Below, in pieces: positions 8,142-17,727 of a stretch of DNA of 64,000 nt. Origin of the DNA: Butyrivibrio sp. (lineage in GTDB: Bacteria; Bacillota; Clostridia; Lachnospirales; Lachnospiraceae); the NCBI RefSeq assembly GCF_015056685.1, contig NZ_SVFW01000010.1, positions 26,549 through 90,548 on the forward strand, read 5' to 3'. A model generated the notes under the pieces. That model was not told the origin of the DNA. It ran no database searches and was given only the letters and a program-made list of their open reading frames with translations. Within the stretch, counting starts at the first letter, position 1. Each line of letters begins with the position of its first letter. The translations under genes were made by a program, and so were the position numbers.

Positions 8142-9825
8142 GATTCAGAAACTTAAAAAGTATTGGAATAAAAGAGACGAAGCAAGAGAATACTTTAAAT
8201 GGGTATTGGGGTACACAAAGCCATATGTTCCAAGGCTTCTTTTAATACTTGTTTTTGACATTCTGGCTACTTTATTATCAGTCGGAATGGCAATAATAGG
8301 AAAGGAACTGATAGACAGAGCAATTGAGGGCAGATTATCACAGCTTTGGAATATTATTGCCTTATATGTACTTGTTATATTTGGAAGTGCAGCTCTTTCT
8401 CTGGTTAGTGGCCTGTTTTCAACAGTGGTATATGAGAAGTTTGGATTTGGAATTAGAAAAAAGGTATACAGAAGAATCCTTGATACAACCTGGCTTGATA
8501 TATCCAAGTATCACACGGGAGATCTGATGACAAGGCTTACCAGTGATGTCTCTGCTGTGGCAGATGGTATTTCAACTACGATTCCTACAGTACTTAGACT
8601 TTTAATAGAGCTTATAGTTACTTTTTTCACACTGGCATATTACGATCTTAAGCTCGCTCTTTTTGCACTTCTTGTGGCACCTGTAGCAATGCTTTCAAGT
8701 ATGATTCTTGGAAATAAGCTTAAGTACTTACAGGTTAAGGTACAGCAGTCTGAGTCAAAATATCGCTCATTTATGCAGGAGAGCCTTGCAAATATTCTTA
8801 TAGAAAAGTCCTTTTGCCTTGAAGATTTCTCTGAGGAAAAGCTTACCCAGATGAGAGATGAAAGATTTTACTGGGTATTTAAAAAGAACAGGACCAATAT
8901 GTTTGCGCAGGCAGCAATGGGGATTTCATTTCAGCTTGGATATGTAGTGGCTTTTACCTGGGGAGTGATATGTGTCGCCAATAAGACAATCACTTATGGT
9001 ACAATGACAGTTTTTTTGCAGCTTGTTAATAGAGTTCAGGCTCCAATTGTAAGCCTTGCGCAGGTAGTTCCCAGAATCATTTCAATGCTTGCATCTGCGG
9101 GGCGAATCATCGAATTACAAAATCTTCCAAAGGAACACTTTCAAGGAAGTTCGATACAGCCTGAAAAGATTGGAGTTAAAGTTTCTAATGTATCCTTTGG
9201 ATATAGTGATGAACTTGTTTTTGATGATGCTACTACTGAAATAAAGCCTGGAGAGTTTACAGCAATAGTGGGAAAATCAGGCATTGGTAAGACAACACTT
9301 GTAAGACTCATAATGGCATTTACCAAGAATATGACCGGAAATATTGAGTTTTTTAATGATGAAGGTCAGAAGATGAAGGCAAGTCCTGATGCCAGAAAGT
9401 TCATTGCTTATGTTCCGCAGGGAAATACTCTGTTTAGCGGAACAATAAAAGATAACATCCTTATGGGAAATATGGATGCTAGTGATGAAGAAGTGATTAA
9501 TGCTTTAGAAAGTGCAGCTGCATATGATTTTGTGAGAGAATTCCCAAAGGGGATTGATACTTTGATCGGAGAAAAAGGAATTGGTATATCTGAAGGACAG
9601 GCACAACGAATTGCCATTGCAAGAGCGCTTGTCAGACGAGCACCATTTATGATCCTTGATGAGGCTACTTCTTCACTTGATGAGAGTACAGAGCTTAAGG
9701 TGCTTGAAGGAATAAGAAAATGGAGACCATCTCCGACATGTCTATTGATAACACATAGAAGATCAGTCTTGCAGTATTGTGACAGGGAGATTGTGATTGA
9801 AGATAAGAAATTGAGGGATGCATGA
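8134..9825 (+). CDS. ABC exporter, fused permease and ATPase (lasso D protein)
   Basis: This 563-residue protein has an N-terminal six-helix exporter domain (about 25-310) and a C-terminal nucleotide-binding domain with Walker A 'GKSGIGKTT' (380-388), signature ISEGQ (485-489, variant of LSGGQ), Walker B ending LDEA (D509, E510) and H-loop 'LLITH'. There is no N-terminal C39 peptidase domain, fitting a lasso system in which the leader is removed by B2. It probably exports the mature peptide and may provide immunity. Its end overlaps the response regulator start by 4 nt. Confidence 0.88.
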   Translation: MSKIQKLKKYWNKRDEAREYFKWVLGYTKPYVPRLLLILVFDILATLLSVGMAIIGKELIDRAIEGRLSQLWNIIALYVLVIFGSAALSLVSGLFSTVVYEKFGFGIRKKVYRRILDTTWLDISKYHTGDLMTRLTSDVSAVADGISTTIPTVLRLLIELIVTFFTLAYYDLKLALFALLVAPVAMLSSMILGNKLKYLQVKVQQSESKYRSFMQESLANILIEKSFCLEDFSEEKLTQMRDERFYWVFKKNRTNMFAQAAMGISFQLGYVVAFTWGVICVANKTITYGTMTVFLQLVNRVQAPIVSLAQVVPRIISMLASAGRIIELQNLPKEHFQGSSIQPEKIGVKVSNVSFGYSDELVFDDATTEIKPGEFTAIVGKSGIGKTTLVRLIMAFTKNMTGNIEFFNDEGQKMKASPDARKFIAYVPQGNTLFSGTIKDNILMGNMDASDEEVINALESAAAYDFVREFPKGIDTLIGEKGIGISEGQAQRIAIARALVRRAPFMILDEATSSLDESTELKVLEGIRKWRPSPTCLLITHRRSVLQYCDREIVIEDKKLRDA

Positions 9826-10517
9826 TGAAAAAAATCCTAATGATAGATGATGACAGAGAAGTGTTAGAAATAAATAAGAAATTTTTAGAAGAAAAGGGCT
9901 GCAAAGTCAAAATATGTAGTGTTGCTTCTAAAGGTGAAGATTTAGTTAAAAGCTTTAATCCGGATTGCATTTTGCTCGATGTAATGATGCCGGTAATAGA
10001 TGGGATTACTCTGTGTAGAAAAATAAGGAAAATAACTGATGTACCGGTGCTCTTTTTATCCGGAAAAGTGATGGAAGAAGATAAGCTCGACGGGTTTGAT
10101 GCAGGTGCTGATGATTATATTGAAAAGCCATACAGCTTAAATGAACTATATGCCAGAATTCTTGTTCATTTGAGAAGAAGTAGTAAGGGGGCAAATGCTA
10201 AATCTGAGAAGATGATAATCGATATGGGGCCGTTTTTATTGGATAAAGAAAAGCATAAGCTATTCTACAATAACGAAGAGATACTTCTTTCTATAAAAGA
10301 ATATGATCTTATATTGTATCTTGCGCAGAATATAGGTAAAGAAGTTCTATTTGAAGACATTGGAGTTAAGCTCTGGGGGACTTATACAGAAAATGATCGT
10401 AGAACAGTTATGGTCAATGTATCAAGGCTTCGAAAAAAGATTGAAGCTCAAACAGGGGTGGATAATCTGATAGAGACTGTTTGGGCAAAAGGGTATAAAT
10501 TGGTAAATCTTAAGTGA
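9822..10517 (+). CDS. OmpR-family response regulator
   Basis: This 231-residue protein has an N-terminal receiver domain with the acidic pair D10-D11 and phosphoacceptor D53 ('LLDVMMP'), and a C-terminal winged-helix DNA-binding domain from about residue 130 that includes 'RRTVMVNVSRLRKKI'. It is translationally coupled to the exporter gene and followed 10 nt later by a histidine kinase gene. It likely controls this peptide locus, perhaps including the separately transcribed precursor gene. The target operator is not identifiable from sequence alone. Confidence 0.92.
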   Translation: MMKKILMIDDDREVLEINKKFLEEKGCKVKICSVASKGEDLVKSFNPDCILLDVMMPVIDGITLCRKIRKITDVPVLFLSGKVMEEDKLDGFDAGADDYIEKPYSLNELYARILVHLRRSSKGANAKSEKMIIDMGPFLLDKEKHKLFYNNEEILLSIKEYDLILYLAQNIGKEVLFEDIGVKLWGTYTENDRRTVMVNVSRLRKKIEAQTGVDNLIETVWAKGYKLVNLK

Positions 10518-10527
10518 TGAGGGGATT

Positions 10528-11337
10528 ATGAATAATAAAAAAACGTTTGAGGAGCCATATGTAGCTTCTGATACAGTGGCTGAACTGTCTAAAAAACTTT
10601 TGGAAGCTAATAACAACCTTAAAAAGGCTGAGACAGAGCGAAAGATGATGCTTGAAAATGTATCCCATGACCTTAGGGCACCGCTTACAGCTATCAGAAG
10701 TACGGTTGATTATCTTAAGCAGCATTTCGAAAATGGAGCAGAAAAGCTTAGCAATGATGAAATAAAAAGCTATCTTAAAATACTTGATAACAGAACAAAT
10801 ACCCTTGAAGTACTTATACAGGATCTGTTTTTTATGACGTGCCTTGAGAGTGGAAGAGAAGAATTTAAATTTGAAAAAGTACCGCTTTCACAGTTTTTGG
10901 AGGAGCTTTTTTTTGCCACAGAAATGGATGAGAGATTTGAAAAGTACAATTTGATTTTAGATGTACCAGATAATCTTGATGTTTATATAAATGCGGATGT
11001 GGCAAAACTTAGCAGGGTATTGGATAACCTGTTTAATAATGCCAGAAAGTACTCAGAAGAAGGGACAAATATAACGCTTGGTGCATATGTTAAAGATGAT
11101 AAAGCATTCTTTTATGTGAAAGATAATGGATATGGGATTCCACAGGATGCACTTCCTTATATTTTTGACAGGACATTTAGAGCTACAAAGTCCAGAACGC
11201 CTGAAATGGAATCAAGTAACGGACTCGGGTTGTCTATAGCAAGGACTATAGTGGGAACCCATGGAGGATCCATATTTTGTGAGAGTAAAGAGGGGGAAGG
11301 AAGCATTTTTACAGTTGAGATACCGGCTGTAAAATAA
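10528..11337 (+). CDS. Soluble sensor histidine kinase
   Basis: This 269-residue protein has a HisKA domain with the H-box 'VSHDLRAPLTAI' (H47), preceded by a short coiled coil, and a HATPase_c domain with an N box ('NLFNNARKY'), G1 ('DNGYGIP') and G2 ('SNGLGLS'). There is no membrane segment, PAS or HAMP domain: only about 45 residues precede the H-box. It therefore must sense a cytoplasmic cue or be driven by a partner protein, possibly the adjacent exporter as in BceS-type modules. The ribosome binding site is 'gaggggatt'. Confidence 0.9.
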   Translation: MNNKKTFEEPYVASDTVAELSKKLLEANNNLKKAETERKMMLENVSHDLRAPLTAIRSTVDYLKQHFENGAEKLSNDEIKSYLKILDNRTNTLEVLIQDLFFMTCLESGREEFKFEKVPLSQFLEELFFATEMDERFEKYNLILDVPDNLDVYINADVAKLSRVLDNLFNNARKYSEEGTNITLGAYVKDDKAFFYVKDNGYGIPQDALPYIFDRTFRATKSRTPEMESSNGLGLSIARTIVGTHGGSIFCESKEGEGSIFTVEIPAVK

Positions 11338-11353
11338 TGTTTTGAAGTAATCA

Positions 11354-12394
11354 ATGAATTGCGTTGAAATAAAGCGTGAAGAAAAGATAATACCGATAGT
11401 AAACTATTTAAAAGGTTATGCTATCATAACAATAGCTATAATGCATGTATTTTTTTTAATGGGGAATACTCCTTCGTTTATATTAAAACCGGTAATGTTG
11501 GGCGGAAGCGGAGTCCATGTTTTTTTCTTCTGTTCAGGGCTCGGACTCTATTATAGCTACCTACATCAAAAGACAGGATACCTGGAATTTTTGAAAAAAA
11601 GGTTTTTTAAGCTTTATCTGCCCTATATTTTTATTGTTTTCATAACATTTTTGGTACAGGGTGTTTACTATGGTGATGATAAATATCGGGTTTTACTTAG
11701 CCATGTTTTGTTATATAAAATGTTTATTCCGGCATATGATGAGACCTTTGGAGCACAGTTTTGGTTTATTTCTACAATATTTCAACTGTATTTTGTTTTT
11801 ATTCCTATGTGCAAGATAAAGAATAAGACACAAAATTCAGGATTATTTTTTTCTGTATTTCTTGCTATAAGCCTGTTATGGTGGTGCATTTGTTATTTTT
11901 TTGGTGTGGGATCCATAAGGGTTTTTAATAGTTTCTTTTTGCAATATATATGGGAGTTTGCACTTGGATTTGTTATAGCAGAAAGCATATATAAGGGTAA
12001 GAACATTAAATTGCCTATTAGGGGACTGTTTGTTTCTGCTGTTTTGGGACTTGGTTTACAGTTTGCAATGAGCCTGCAAAATGGTAACTTAAAGCTGTTT
12101 AATGATATACCAGCTTTTATTGGATATATTTCACTGGCACTACTTTTGTCAAAATGCAGCATTATATATGAAATAGCAAGGAGAGTTTCATTTTATTCCT
12201 ATGAATTGTTTTTGGTTCATGTTCTGATTTATTCATCAGTCCTGCATTTTATAGGAAATTGTGGATATTTTATACGTTTGGGCTGTGGTGCCTTTGCTTT
12301 TATAATATCCTTTGTAGTGGGATATTATTATAAAAAGTTCTGTATTTTTGCCAGTAAAAAAATGAGGAGTAAAGTGTTATGGAACCCAAAGTAA
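11354..12394 (+). CDS. Membrane acyltransferase (acyltransferase 3 family)
   Basis: This 346-residue, roughly ten-helix membrane protein begins with the family pattern 'VNYLKGYAIITIAIMH' (17-32) carrying the conserved His, followed by 'GGSGVHVFFFCSGLGLYYS'. Acyltransferase-3 proteins O-acylate extracytoplasmic sugars, peptidoglycan or antibiotics. It lies 16 nt after the histidine kinase gene and its end overlaps the next GT gene by 16 nt, so it is probably part of the same transcript as the peptide exporter. Its substrate is unknown. A second member of the family is at 14919-15977. Confidence 0.83.
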   Translation: MNCVEIKREEKIIPIVNYLKGYAIITIAIMHVFFLMGNTPSFILKPVMLGGSGVHVFFFCSGLGLYYSYLHQKTGYLEFLKKRFFKLYLPYIFIVFITFLVQGVYYGDDKYRVLLSHVLLYKMFIPAYDETFGAQFWFISTIFQLYFVFIPMCKIKNKTQNSGLFFSVFLAISLLWWCICYFFGVGSIRVFNSFFLQYIWEFALGFVIAESIYKGKNIKLPIRGLFVSAVLGLGLQFAMSLQNGNLKLFNDIPAFIGYISLALLLSKCSIIYEIARRVSFYSYELFLVHVLIYSSVLHFIGNCGYFIRLGCGAFAFIISFVVGYYYKKFCIFASKKMRSKVLWNPK

Positions 12395-13383
12395 GTATTG
12401 TAGTTCCTGTGTATAATGCAGAAAAGTATATATCATCTTTTATAAAATGTATAAATGATCAAAAATACCATAATCTGGAAGTGATTTTTGTTGATGATGG
12501 AAGCAGTGATAATACACCGGAGATTCTTGATGAATATGTCAGAAAAGATGACAGATTCGCGATCATCCACAAAGCTAATGGGGGACCAAGCAGTGCCAGA
12601 AATTACGGTATGGACAGAGCAACTGGGGAATATATTGCATTTTTTGATATAGATGATGAATTTTCAGAATATGTCATTTCTGATAATGTGCAGATGGCAA
12701 TCCAAAATGATTCAGAATTGGTTATGTGGAATTTTAAGATGGTATGTCTCGACATACAAAAAGAATACATCAGAAAAGTGGGCAATTCATTTAGCGGAGA
12801 TTCAGAATCTTTTTTTACCAAATATCTGATTTCGGTTTTGGATAATGAAATGTTTAATCCGCCTTGGAACAAGCTTATAAAAAGATGTGTACTTAAGGAA
12901 AATAATATTCGTTTTAATGAAGATTATTCGATTTATGAAGATATTTTGTTTTCCTATCAGCTTATGCAGAGAGTCAATAAGATTTCTGTTAATGATAACG
13001 TTTATTACGACTATATAATTAAGGAGTCTGGAAGTTTATTAAGAAAATTTCATGGCGAATGTTTCAAAGTAATACTGGATATTTATAAGGAGTCATTAAA
13101 TTATGCTGAAGGATTCGATAACAATTCTGTCCAGAAGGAACGATTAAAAAAACAGATGATTTATCTTACAAAGGGTTATATTAAGCAGGTATGTACCAAT
13201 TCGGAACTCTCCTACAAGGAGAAAAAGAAATATCTGTCAGAAATAGCGAATGATCATATTTTTGTAGAGCTTAGTGCAGAATTCGATAACGGTAAAAAGG
13301 CGCTTCCTGCCAAATGGATGATGCGCCAAAAATGGTTTCTGATGTTGATTGTATTTTATAAAGTATTGCAGTATGTGAGATGA
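12379..13383 (+). CDS. Family 2 glycosyltransferase
   Basis: This 334-residue protein has a classic GT-A GT2 N-terminus: 'VSIVVPVYNAEKYI' (4-17), 'VDDGSSDNTPEI' (about 39-50), 'NGGPSSARNYG' and a DxD motif in 'FDIDDEF'. No membrane helix is evident. It starts within the acyltransferase gene and its TGA overlaps the next start (ATGA at 13380), so the three genes are coupled. It likely transfers a sugar to an envelope or peptide-linked glycan; donor unknown. Confidence 0.88.
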   Translation: MEPKVSIVVPVYNAEKYISSFIKCINDQKYHNLEVIFVDDGSSDNTPEILDEYVRKDDRFAIIHKANGGPSSARNYGMDRATGEYIAFFDIDDEFSEYVISDNVQMAIQNDSELVMWNFKMVCLDIQKEYIRKVGNSFSGDSESFFTKYLISVLDNEMFNPPWNKLIKRCVLKENNIRFNEDYSIYEDILFSYQLMQRVNKISVNDNVYYDYIIKESGSLLRKFHGECFKVILDIYKESLNYAEGFDNNSVQKERLKKQMIYLTKGYIKQVCTNSELSYKEKKKYLSEIANDHIFVELSAEFDNGKKALPAKWMMRQKWFLMLIVFYKVLQYVR

Positions 13384-14918
13384 GGATACGGGAGATGGAA
13401 AAAGTAAGGAAAGTTTTTAGTTCGGTAGAGTTTCACTGCCTTTTGGCAGCAGTTGTTTTTATCACTATATGTTCAAAATCATCATTCTTTTATCCATTAA
13501 ATGATTGGGGAGATGTAGACTGTTACTTCATAATAGGCCAGGGAATGCTTAAGGGCCTTGTTCCTTACAGGGATTTGTGTGACCAAAAGGGAATAGTTAT
13601 TTTCGGCCTTTATGCAATAGCTAATTTTATTTCAACTACAAGCTTTTTTGGGGTGTATATTCTTGAAATAATAAGTGCATTTTTTTATCTGCTGATAACA
13701 GTGAAAACTGCGGAACTGTTCTGTGGAGTACATAGGTACTCTCTGCCACTTTGTTTTATTGTTGCAGGAAGCGTATATTCTTCTGCGTCTATCTGCCATG
13801 GAGGGAGTGCCGAGGAACTGTTATTACCTTTGTTTGCATATGGAATGTATCTGTGCATAAAACAAATTGCAAATAAAACTATTCCTTCAGGGAAAGAGAT
13901 GTTTGTATTCGGGATATTTGCCGGTCTTATTTTTTTTAGTAAATTCACATTATGCGCCTTTTACCTGGCACTTATTCTGGTCATGATCATAGATGCTGCA
14001 TACAACAATAATGTTGCTTTGCTTTTTAAACGGGCTGGACTGTTCATTTGTGGTTGCATTCTGGTATGTATCCCTGTCATTGCTTATTTTGCATATAATC
14101 ACGCATTAGGGGATATGTTTACAGCATATTTTTATAACAGCATTTTTCATTATATTCCTGATGACCCCGATATTGATTTTCTGTTCAGAACAAGTACTTT
14201 CTTCAGAAAACGAAATATTTTACCTATAATTCTTTTGGGGCTTAGCTTTATTTATTGCATCATAGAACGTAAAAAAATGATTCTTTTTGGACATATAGTT
14301 GTTTTTCTTAGTATTTTTTATATGCAGTTTTTCGTTGGCTTTCCTCAAAAGTACTATGGAATACCATTGTATTCGCTGATAGCTGTAGGCTTAAACATTG
14401 TTGTAGATTTGTTTGACAGATGGAAAATCAATTCAAAGAAATATATAAATGCCATTATCCTTGTCGTGATGATTGCTATAGCATTTATTTTTACAAATAA
14501 TAAGTACATGCTGTTTCAAAAAAAAGAAGATACGAGACAGTTCATACTTGCTGATAAAATGAATAGCTATGGATATGATGATTATCATATGCTCAGCTAT
14601 AATAATCTTGATGATGGTTATTATTTTGCAACAGGAAAATTTCCAAATTTCAGAGCTTTCATCCAGTCCAATGTAGATGATGGCACTTTGATAAATGAAC
14701 AAAATGCTTTAATAGATTCAGGAAGCGTTGAGTTTATTGTGACTAAAAAAATCCTGTGTGACACAAAAGACTATGAAAAAACTGTTGATAAATATGGTAA
14801 GAAAAAAGAAAAATATATCACTGCATTTGATAACTTCAAATATGAATTAGTGGATGAAACAGAACAGTTTTATGAGGATGAATACTTCCTTGTGAAATTA
14901 TATAAGCTAAAAGACTAA
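13380..14918 (+). CDS. Multi-spanning GT-C-type glycosyltransferase-like membrane protein
   Basis: This 512-residue protein has about 9-11 hydrophobic helices and an extracytoplasmic-type C-terminal tail of roughly 130 residues. After the first helix it has 'DWGDVDCYFIIGQGMLKGLVPYRDL', a motif seen in dolichol-phosphate-sugar-dependent (GT39/GT83-like) transferases, where an acidic residue in the first outer loop is catalytic. It is the last gene of the plus-strand operon and stops directly against the end of the convergent acyltransferase gene, with no base between the two stop codons. Confidence 0.68.
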   Translation: MRIREMEKVRKVFSSVEFHCLLAAVVFITICSKSSFFYPLNDWGDVDCYFIIGQGMLKGLVPYRDLCDQKGIVIFGLYAIANFISTTSFFGVYILEIISAFFYLLITVKTAELFCGVHRYSLPLCFIVAGSVYSSASICHGGSAEELLLPLFAYGMYLCIKQIANKTIPSGKEMFVFGIFAGLIFFSKFTLCAFYLALILVMIIDAAYNNNVALLFKRAGLFICGCILVCIPVIAYFAYNHALGDMFTAYFYNSIFHYIPDDPDIDFLFRTSTFFRKRNILPIILLGLSFIYCIIERKKMILFGHIVVFLSIFYMQFFVGFPQKYYGIPLYSLIAVGLNIVVDLFDRWKINSKKYINAIILVVMIAIAFIFTNNKYMLFQKKEDTRQFILADKMNSYGYDDYHMLSYNNLDDGYYFATGKFPNFRAFIQSNVDDGTLINEQNALIDSGSVEFIVTKKILCDTKDYEKTVDKYGKKKEKYITAFDNFKYELVDETEQFYEDEYFLVKLYKLKD

Positions 14919-15977
14919 CTATACATGCTTTCTGCCTTTTACTTTGGTTTTAATAACGTAAAAGGTAACAGGCAGATGCATTCCGCTTATAGTGTAAAGA
15001 ACGGGCCAGATATCTGGCATCGATAGCTTTATCACAGGAGTGTGTGCAAGATATGAAATGTCAATGCTATATATCTCAATGAATAAATAACTAATTGGTT
15101 TAAAAGCCAAAAAGTGCAGAGCCATTATCTCTAAAGAACTTTTTCCAAATAGTTTTAATACATTTAAGTTTGAAATAAGTTTAAACTGAGATATTGATAT
15201 CACAAAGATGATGGATACGATCATGGATAAATAGTCCATAGGTGGATTTATTGGCCCATAGATTCCTACCATAATTGTATTTCCAATTATTATGGATATG
15301 ACTAGGCTTACTAGTCCTATGATATAGAGATGCTTGATTATTAAGGCATTGATATCATATTTCCGGTACAATACTCCAAGATAGTAAATAATAAAAGAAC
15401 GAAATGCAGCCGGAATATTAAAAAAATTGGGAGTGTATCCCAAATACGGCAATAGGAGAATTACTATCGCAACAATCCCGTTTATTATGTAGCGAAACTT
15501 GCCGCCAAATATTTTTGTTGAAAGTGAATCAACAAGTATGTACAAAACAGATATGATGATAAGGGAACGTAAAAACCACATAGGACCTGTAAGAGGTTGT
15601 ATTTTTCCTAATAAGACTTCGATTAAGGCAAATACAAAAGACTGCAAACTGGTTAAAGAGTGGGAACTATCTAAAATATGAACTTCGACAAGTAAATTTT
15701 GAAATATAAGGAAGAATAAATTATATATAATATAAGGGATGTAATAGGCTTTTAACTTCTTTAGTATTGCAATGAAGGGGCGTTCTACACTTTTTTCGTT
15801 GTATAAAAAGCCGTTGATAAAAAAGAAAGTTGATACATTAAAGAAACTTAACCAGTTTAAGAGAATCGGATGGTTTGTTTCTAATGCATTTGATGAATTA
15901 GTAATCGCATGACTTAATACTACCGCGAGTATAGCAATTCCTTTTGCTGTATCAATATAATCAATTCTTTTCCTCAT
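14919..15977 (-). CDS. Membrane acyltransferase (acyltransferase 3 family)
   Basis: This 352-residue protein starts MRKRIDYIDTAKGIAILAVVLSHA, which contains the conserved N-terminal His of acyltransferase-3 enzymes, and has about ten membrane helices. The signature 'GPMWFLRSL' lies near the middle. An AAGGAT-type site lies upstream of the ATG. It is divergent from the GT39-like gene at 16065 and convergent with the operon ending at 14918. It probably O-acylates an exported glycan; the acceptor cannot be predicted. Confidence 0.82.
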   Translation of the reverse strand: MRKRIDYIDTAKGIAILAVVLSHAITNSSNALETNHPILLNWLSFFNVSTFFFINGFLYNEKSVERPFIAILKKLKAYYIPYIIYNLFFLIFQNLLVEVHILDSSHSLTSLQSFVFALIEVLLGKIQPLTGPMWFLRSLIIISVLYILVDSLSTKIFGGKFRYIINGIVAIVILLLPYLGYTPNFFNIPAAFRSFIIYYLGVLYRKYDINALIIKHLYIIGLVSLVISIIIGNTIMVGIYGPINPPMDYLSMIVSIIFVISISQFKLISNLNVLKLFGKSSLEIMALHFLAFKPISYLFIEIYSIDISYLAHTPVIKLSMPDIWPVLYTISGMHLPVTFYVIKTKVKGRKHV

Positions 15978-16064
15978 TGTTTTATCCTTTATTTTTATTA
16001 CTGAATTATAATTATGAATGTATTTTGTTTTTTAATCAAGTGCTTAAAAGGGGGACTATTAGTC

Positions 16065-17696
16065 GTGAGTGAAAAAACTAGAAACAGACTTGGGGGATTA
16101 TTATATATTTTTTCCATCATTCATATACTATATTCATTTTATTTGGCAACATCTCCGACAATATGGTTTGACGAAATATATTCTATGCTGTTTGCGTTCA
16201 GACCTGCTAAAGATTTGATTGCTTTGACTGCACGAGATGTTCACCCTCCACTTTATTATTTAATTTTGAGAGGGGCTTTATTGTTGGCAGATAAAATACT
16301 GCCATCTTTGGAGTCTGAGTATGTTGCAAAGGCAACCTCAATAATCCCATATATTCTTCTAATAATATATTCGATTACTTTTGTAAGAAAACGATGGGGC
16401 TTTTTATCGTCAGGATTGTTTATTTTTACATTATGCTTTATGCCGGAAATAATGCAAAAGACAGTAGAGATACGCATGTACAGCTGGGCGCTATTATTTG
16501 TTACAGGTTTGGGACTTCATTTTACAGATATAATAACGAGCAAATTTGAGGATGGGCGAAGACAGATTTCAAATTATATAGCAATATTTATATACTCAGT
16601 TGCTTCAATATATACCCATTACTTTGCTGCAATTGCAGTATTTTGGATCTATATAGGGGCATTACTGATAATTGGTTATGATTGCATAAAGAAATGGAAT
16701 AGGGACCTTAATGTATCAAAAAAGTGTTTAACAAGCATAGTTACTATTGTGGTTGTCGGAGTAATCGCTGTGATTTGCTATATTCCATGGCTATCAGTTG
16801 TTGTTTCGCAGGTTGGTACTGTAAAAGATGACTATTGGATTTATCCGCTTAGTATTAAGGCGCCATATAGTAGCGCAATGTTCCTTCTTAGAGCTAATTT
16901 TCCAGTTTTGGTCATAGGAACATGCCTTGCTCTTTTACTTGTATTGATTTTGCTTTATTTACTGTATAAAACAATTAGTAAAGCCAAGCATGGAGATAGG
17001 GAGAGCGTGTTAGTAATCTATCTGTTTTGCATATTGCCAATGGTAGCACTTACTGGTTATTTCTTGTCATGGATAATAAGACCTATTTTTATTGACAGGT
17101 ATCTTGAACCGTCAATTGGCCTGTTTTGGCTTTCTATAAGTATCCTGCTCGGTAAGACTGCTGAAAAGGAATATGAGAAAAACAATTATCAATTGAGAGC
17201 ATTAGCAGTTTATGCAGCTCTTTCTATTCTGGGCATAAATGCATTTGTTGATTCATATGATTTTTATAGAAGTGAAGAGGAAATTAGGAAAAAAGGAATT
17301 GAATTCAATGATATGCTTTTATCAATAGATGAAGATACCATTATATTAACTAACTCTGATCTTATACAATCTGTAGTAACGTATTCATTAAATACTGACA
17401 GGAGAGTGTTTGGTAAAGGGGAGAGTTATAATCAGGTGGCGGATTATAATACATATATGTATATGTCAGAAATAAAAACACTCATATCCGAGATGCTTCC
17501 TGGATTTTGCTACATAAAAGATAGTGATGAGATAAAACAATTTATTGATGATGGAAAAAAAGTATTGCTAATGACTTATTCGGGAGAGAGAGAAGAGGTT
17601 ACCAATAGTTTGAAAAATGAGACCGATTTGGATACTGAAATTGTAGGAACTTATTTCTATGATCATTATGATATAGATGTTTTGACGGTTAAATAG
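16065..17696 (+). CDS. GT39-like membrane glycosyltransferase
   Basis: The preferred start is the GTG at 16065, which has 'aaggggga' about 9 nt upstream; an in-frame ATG at 16014 lacks such a site. The 543-residue product has about 11 membrane helices. The first outer loop has 'TIWFDEIYSM' and 'DVHPPLYYLI', the acidic pair and HPPLYY signature of GT39/PMT-type enzymes that use polyprenyl-phosphate sugars. The C-terminal 120 residues are a soluble, probably external, domain. An 11-bp inverted repeat follows at once. Confidence 0.82.
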   Translation: MSEKTRNRLGGLLYIFSIIHILYSFYLATSPTIWFDEIYSMLFAFRPAKDLIALTARDVHPPLYYLILRGALLLADKILPSLESEYVAKATSIIPYILLIIYSITFVRKRWGFLSSGLFIFTLCFMPEIMQKTVEIRMYSWALLFVTGLGLHFTDIITSKFEDGRRQISNYIAIFIYSVASIYTHYFAAIAVFWIYIGALLIIGYDCIKKWNRDLNVSKKCLTSIVTIVVVGVIAVICYIPWLSVVVSQVGTVKDDYWIYPLSIKAPYSSAMFLLRANFPVLVIGTCLALLLVLILLYLLYKTISKAKHGDRESVLVIYLFCILPMVALTGYFLSWIIRPIFIDRYLEPSIGLFWLSISILLGKTAEKEYEKNNYQLRALAVYAALSILGINAFVDSYDFYRSEEEIRKKGIEFNDMLLSIDEDTIILTNSDLIQSVVTYSLNTDRRVFGKGESYNQVADYNTYMYMSEIKTLISEMLPGFCYIKDSDEIKQFIDDGKKVLLMTYSGEREEVTNSLKNETDLDTEIVGTYFYDHYDIDVLTVK

Positions 17697-17698
17697 TG

Positions 17699-17724
17699 AT
17701 GAGCTGGCTTTCTAGCCAGCTCAT
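17699..17724. terminator. Bidirectional terminator-like hairpin between convergent genes
   Basis: A perfect 11-bp inverted repeat (17699-17709 with 17714-17724) encloses a TTCT loop. It sits between the stop codon of the plus-strand GT39-like gene and that of the minus-strand GT2 gene. Flanking T/A content is high, but no long T-run follows on either strand. Confidence 0.65.
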
Positions 17725-17727
17725 TAT

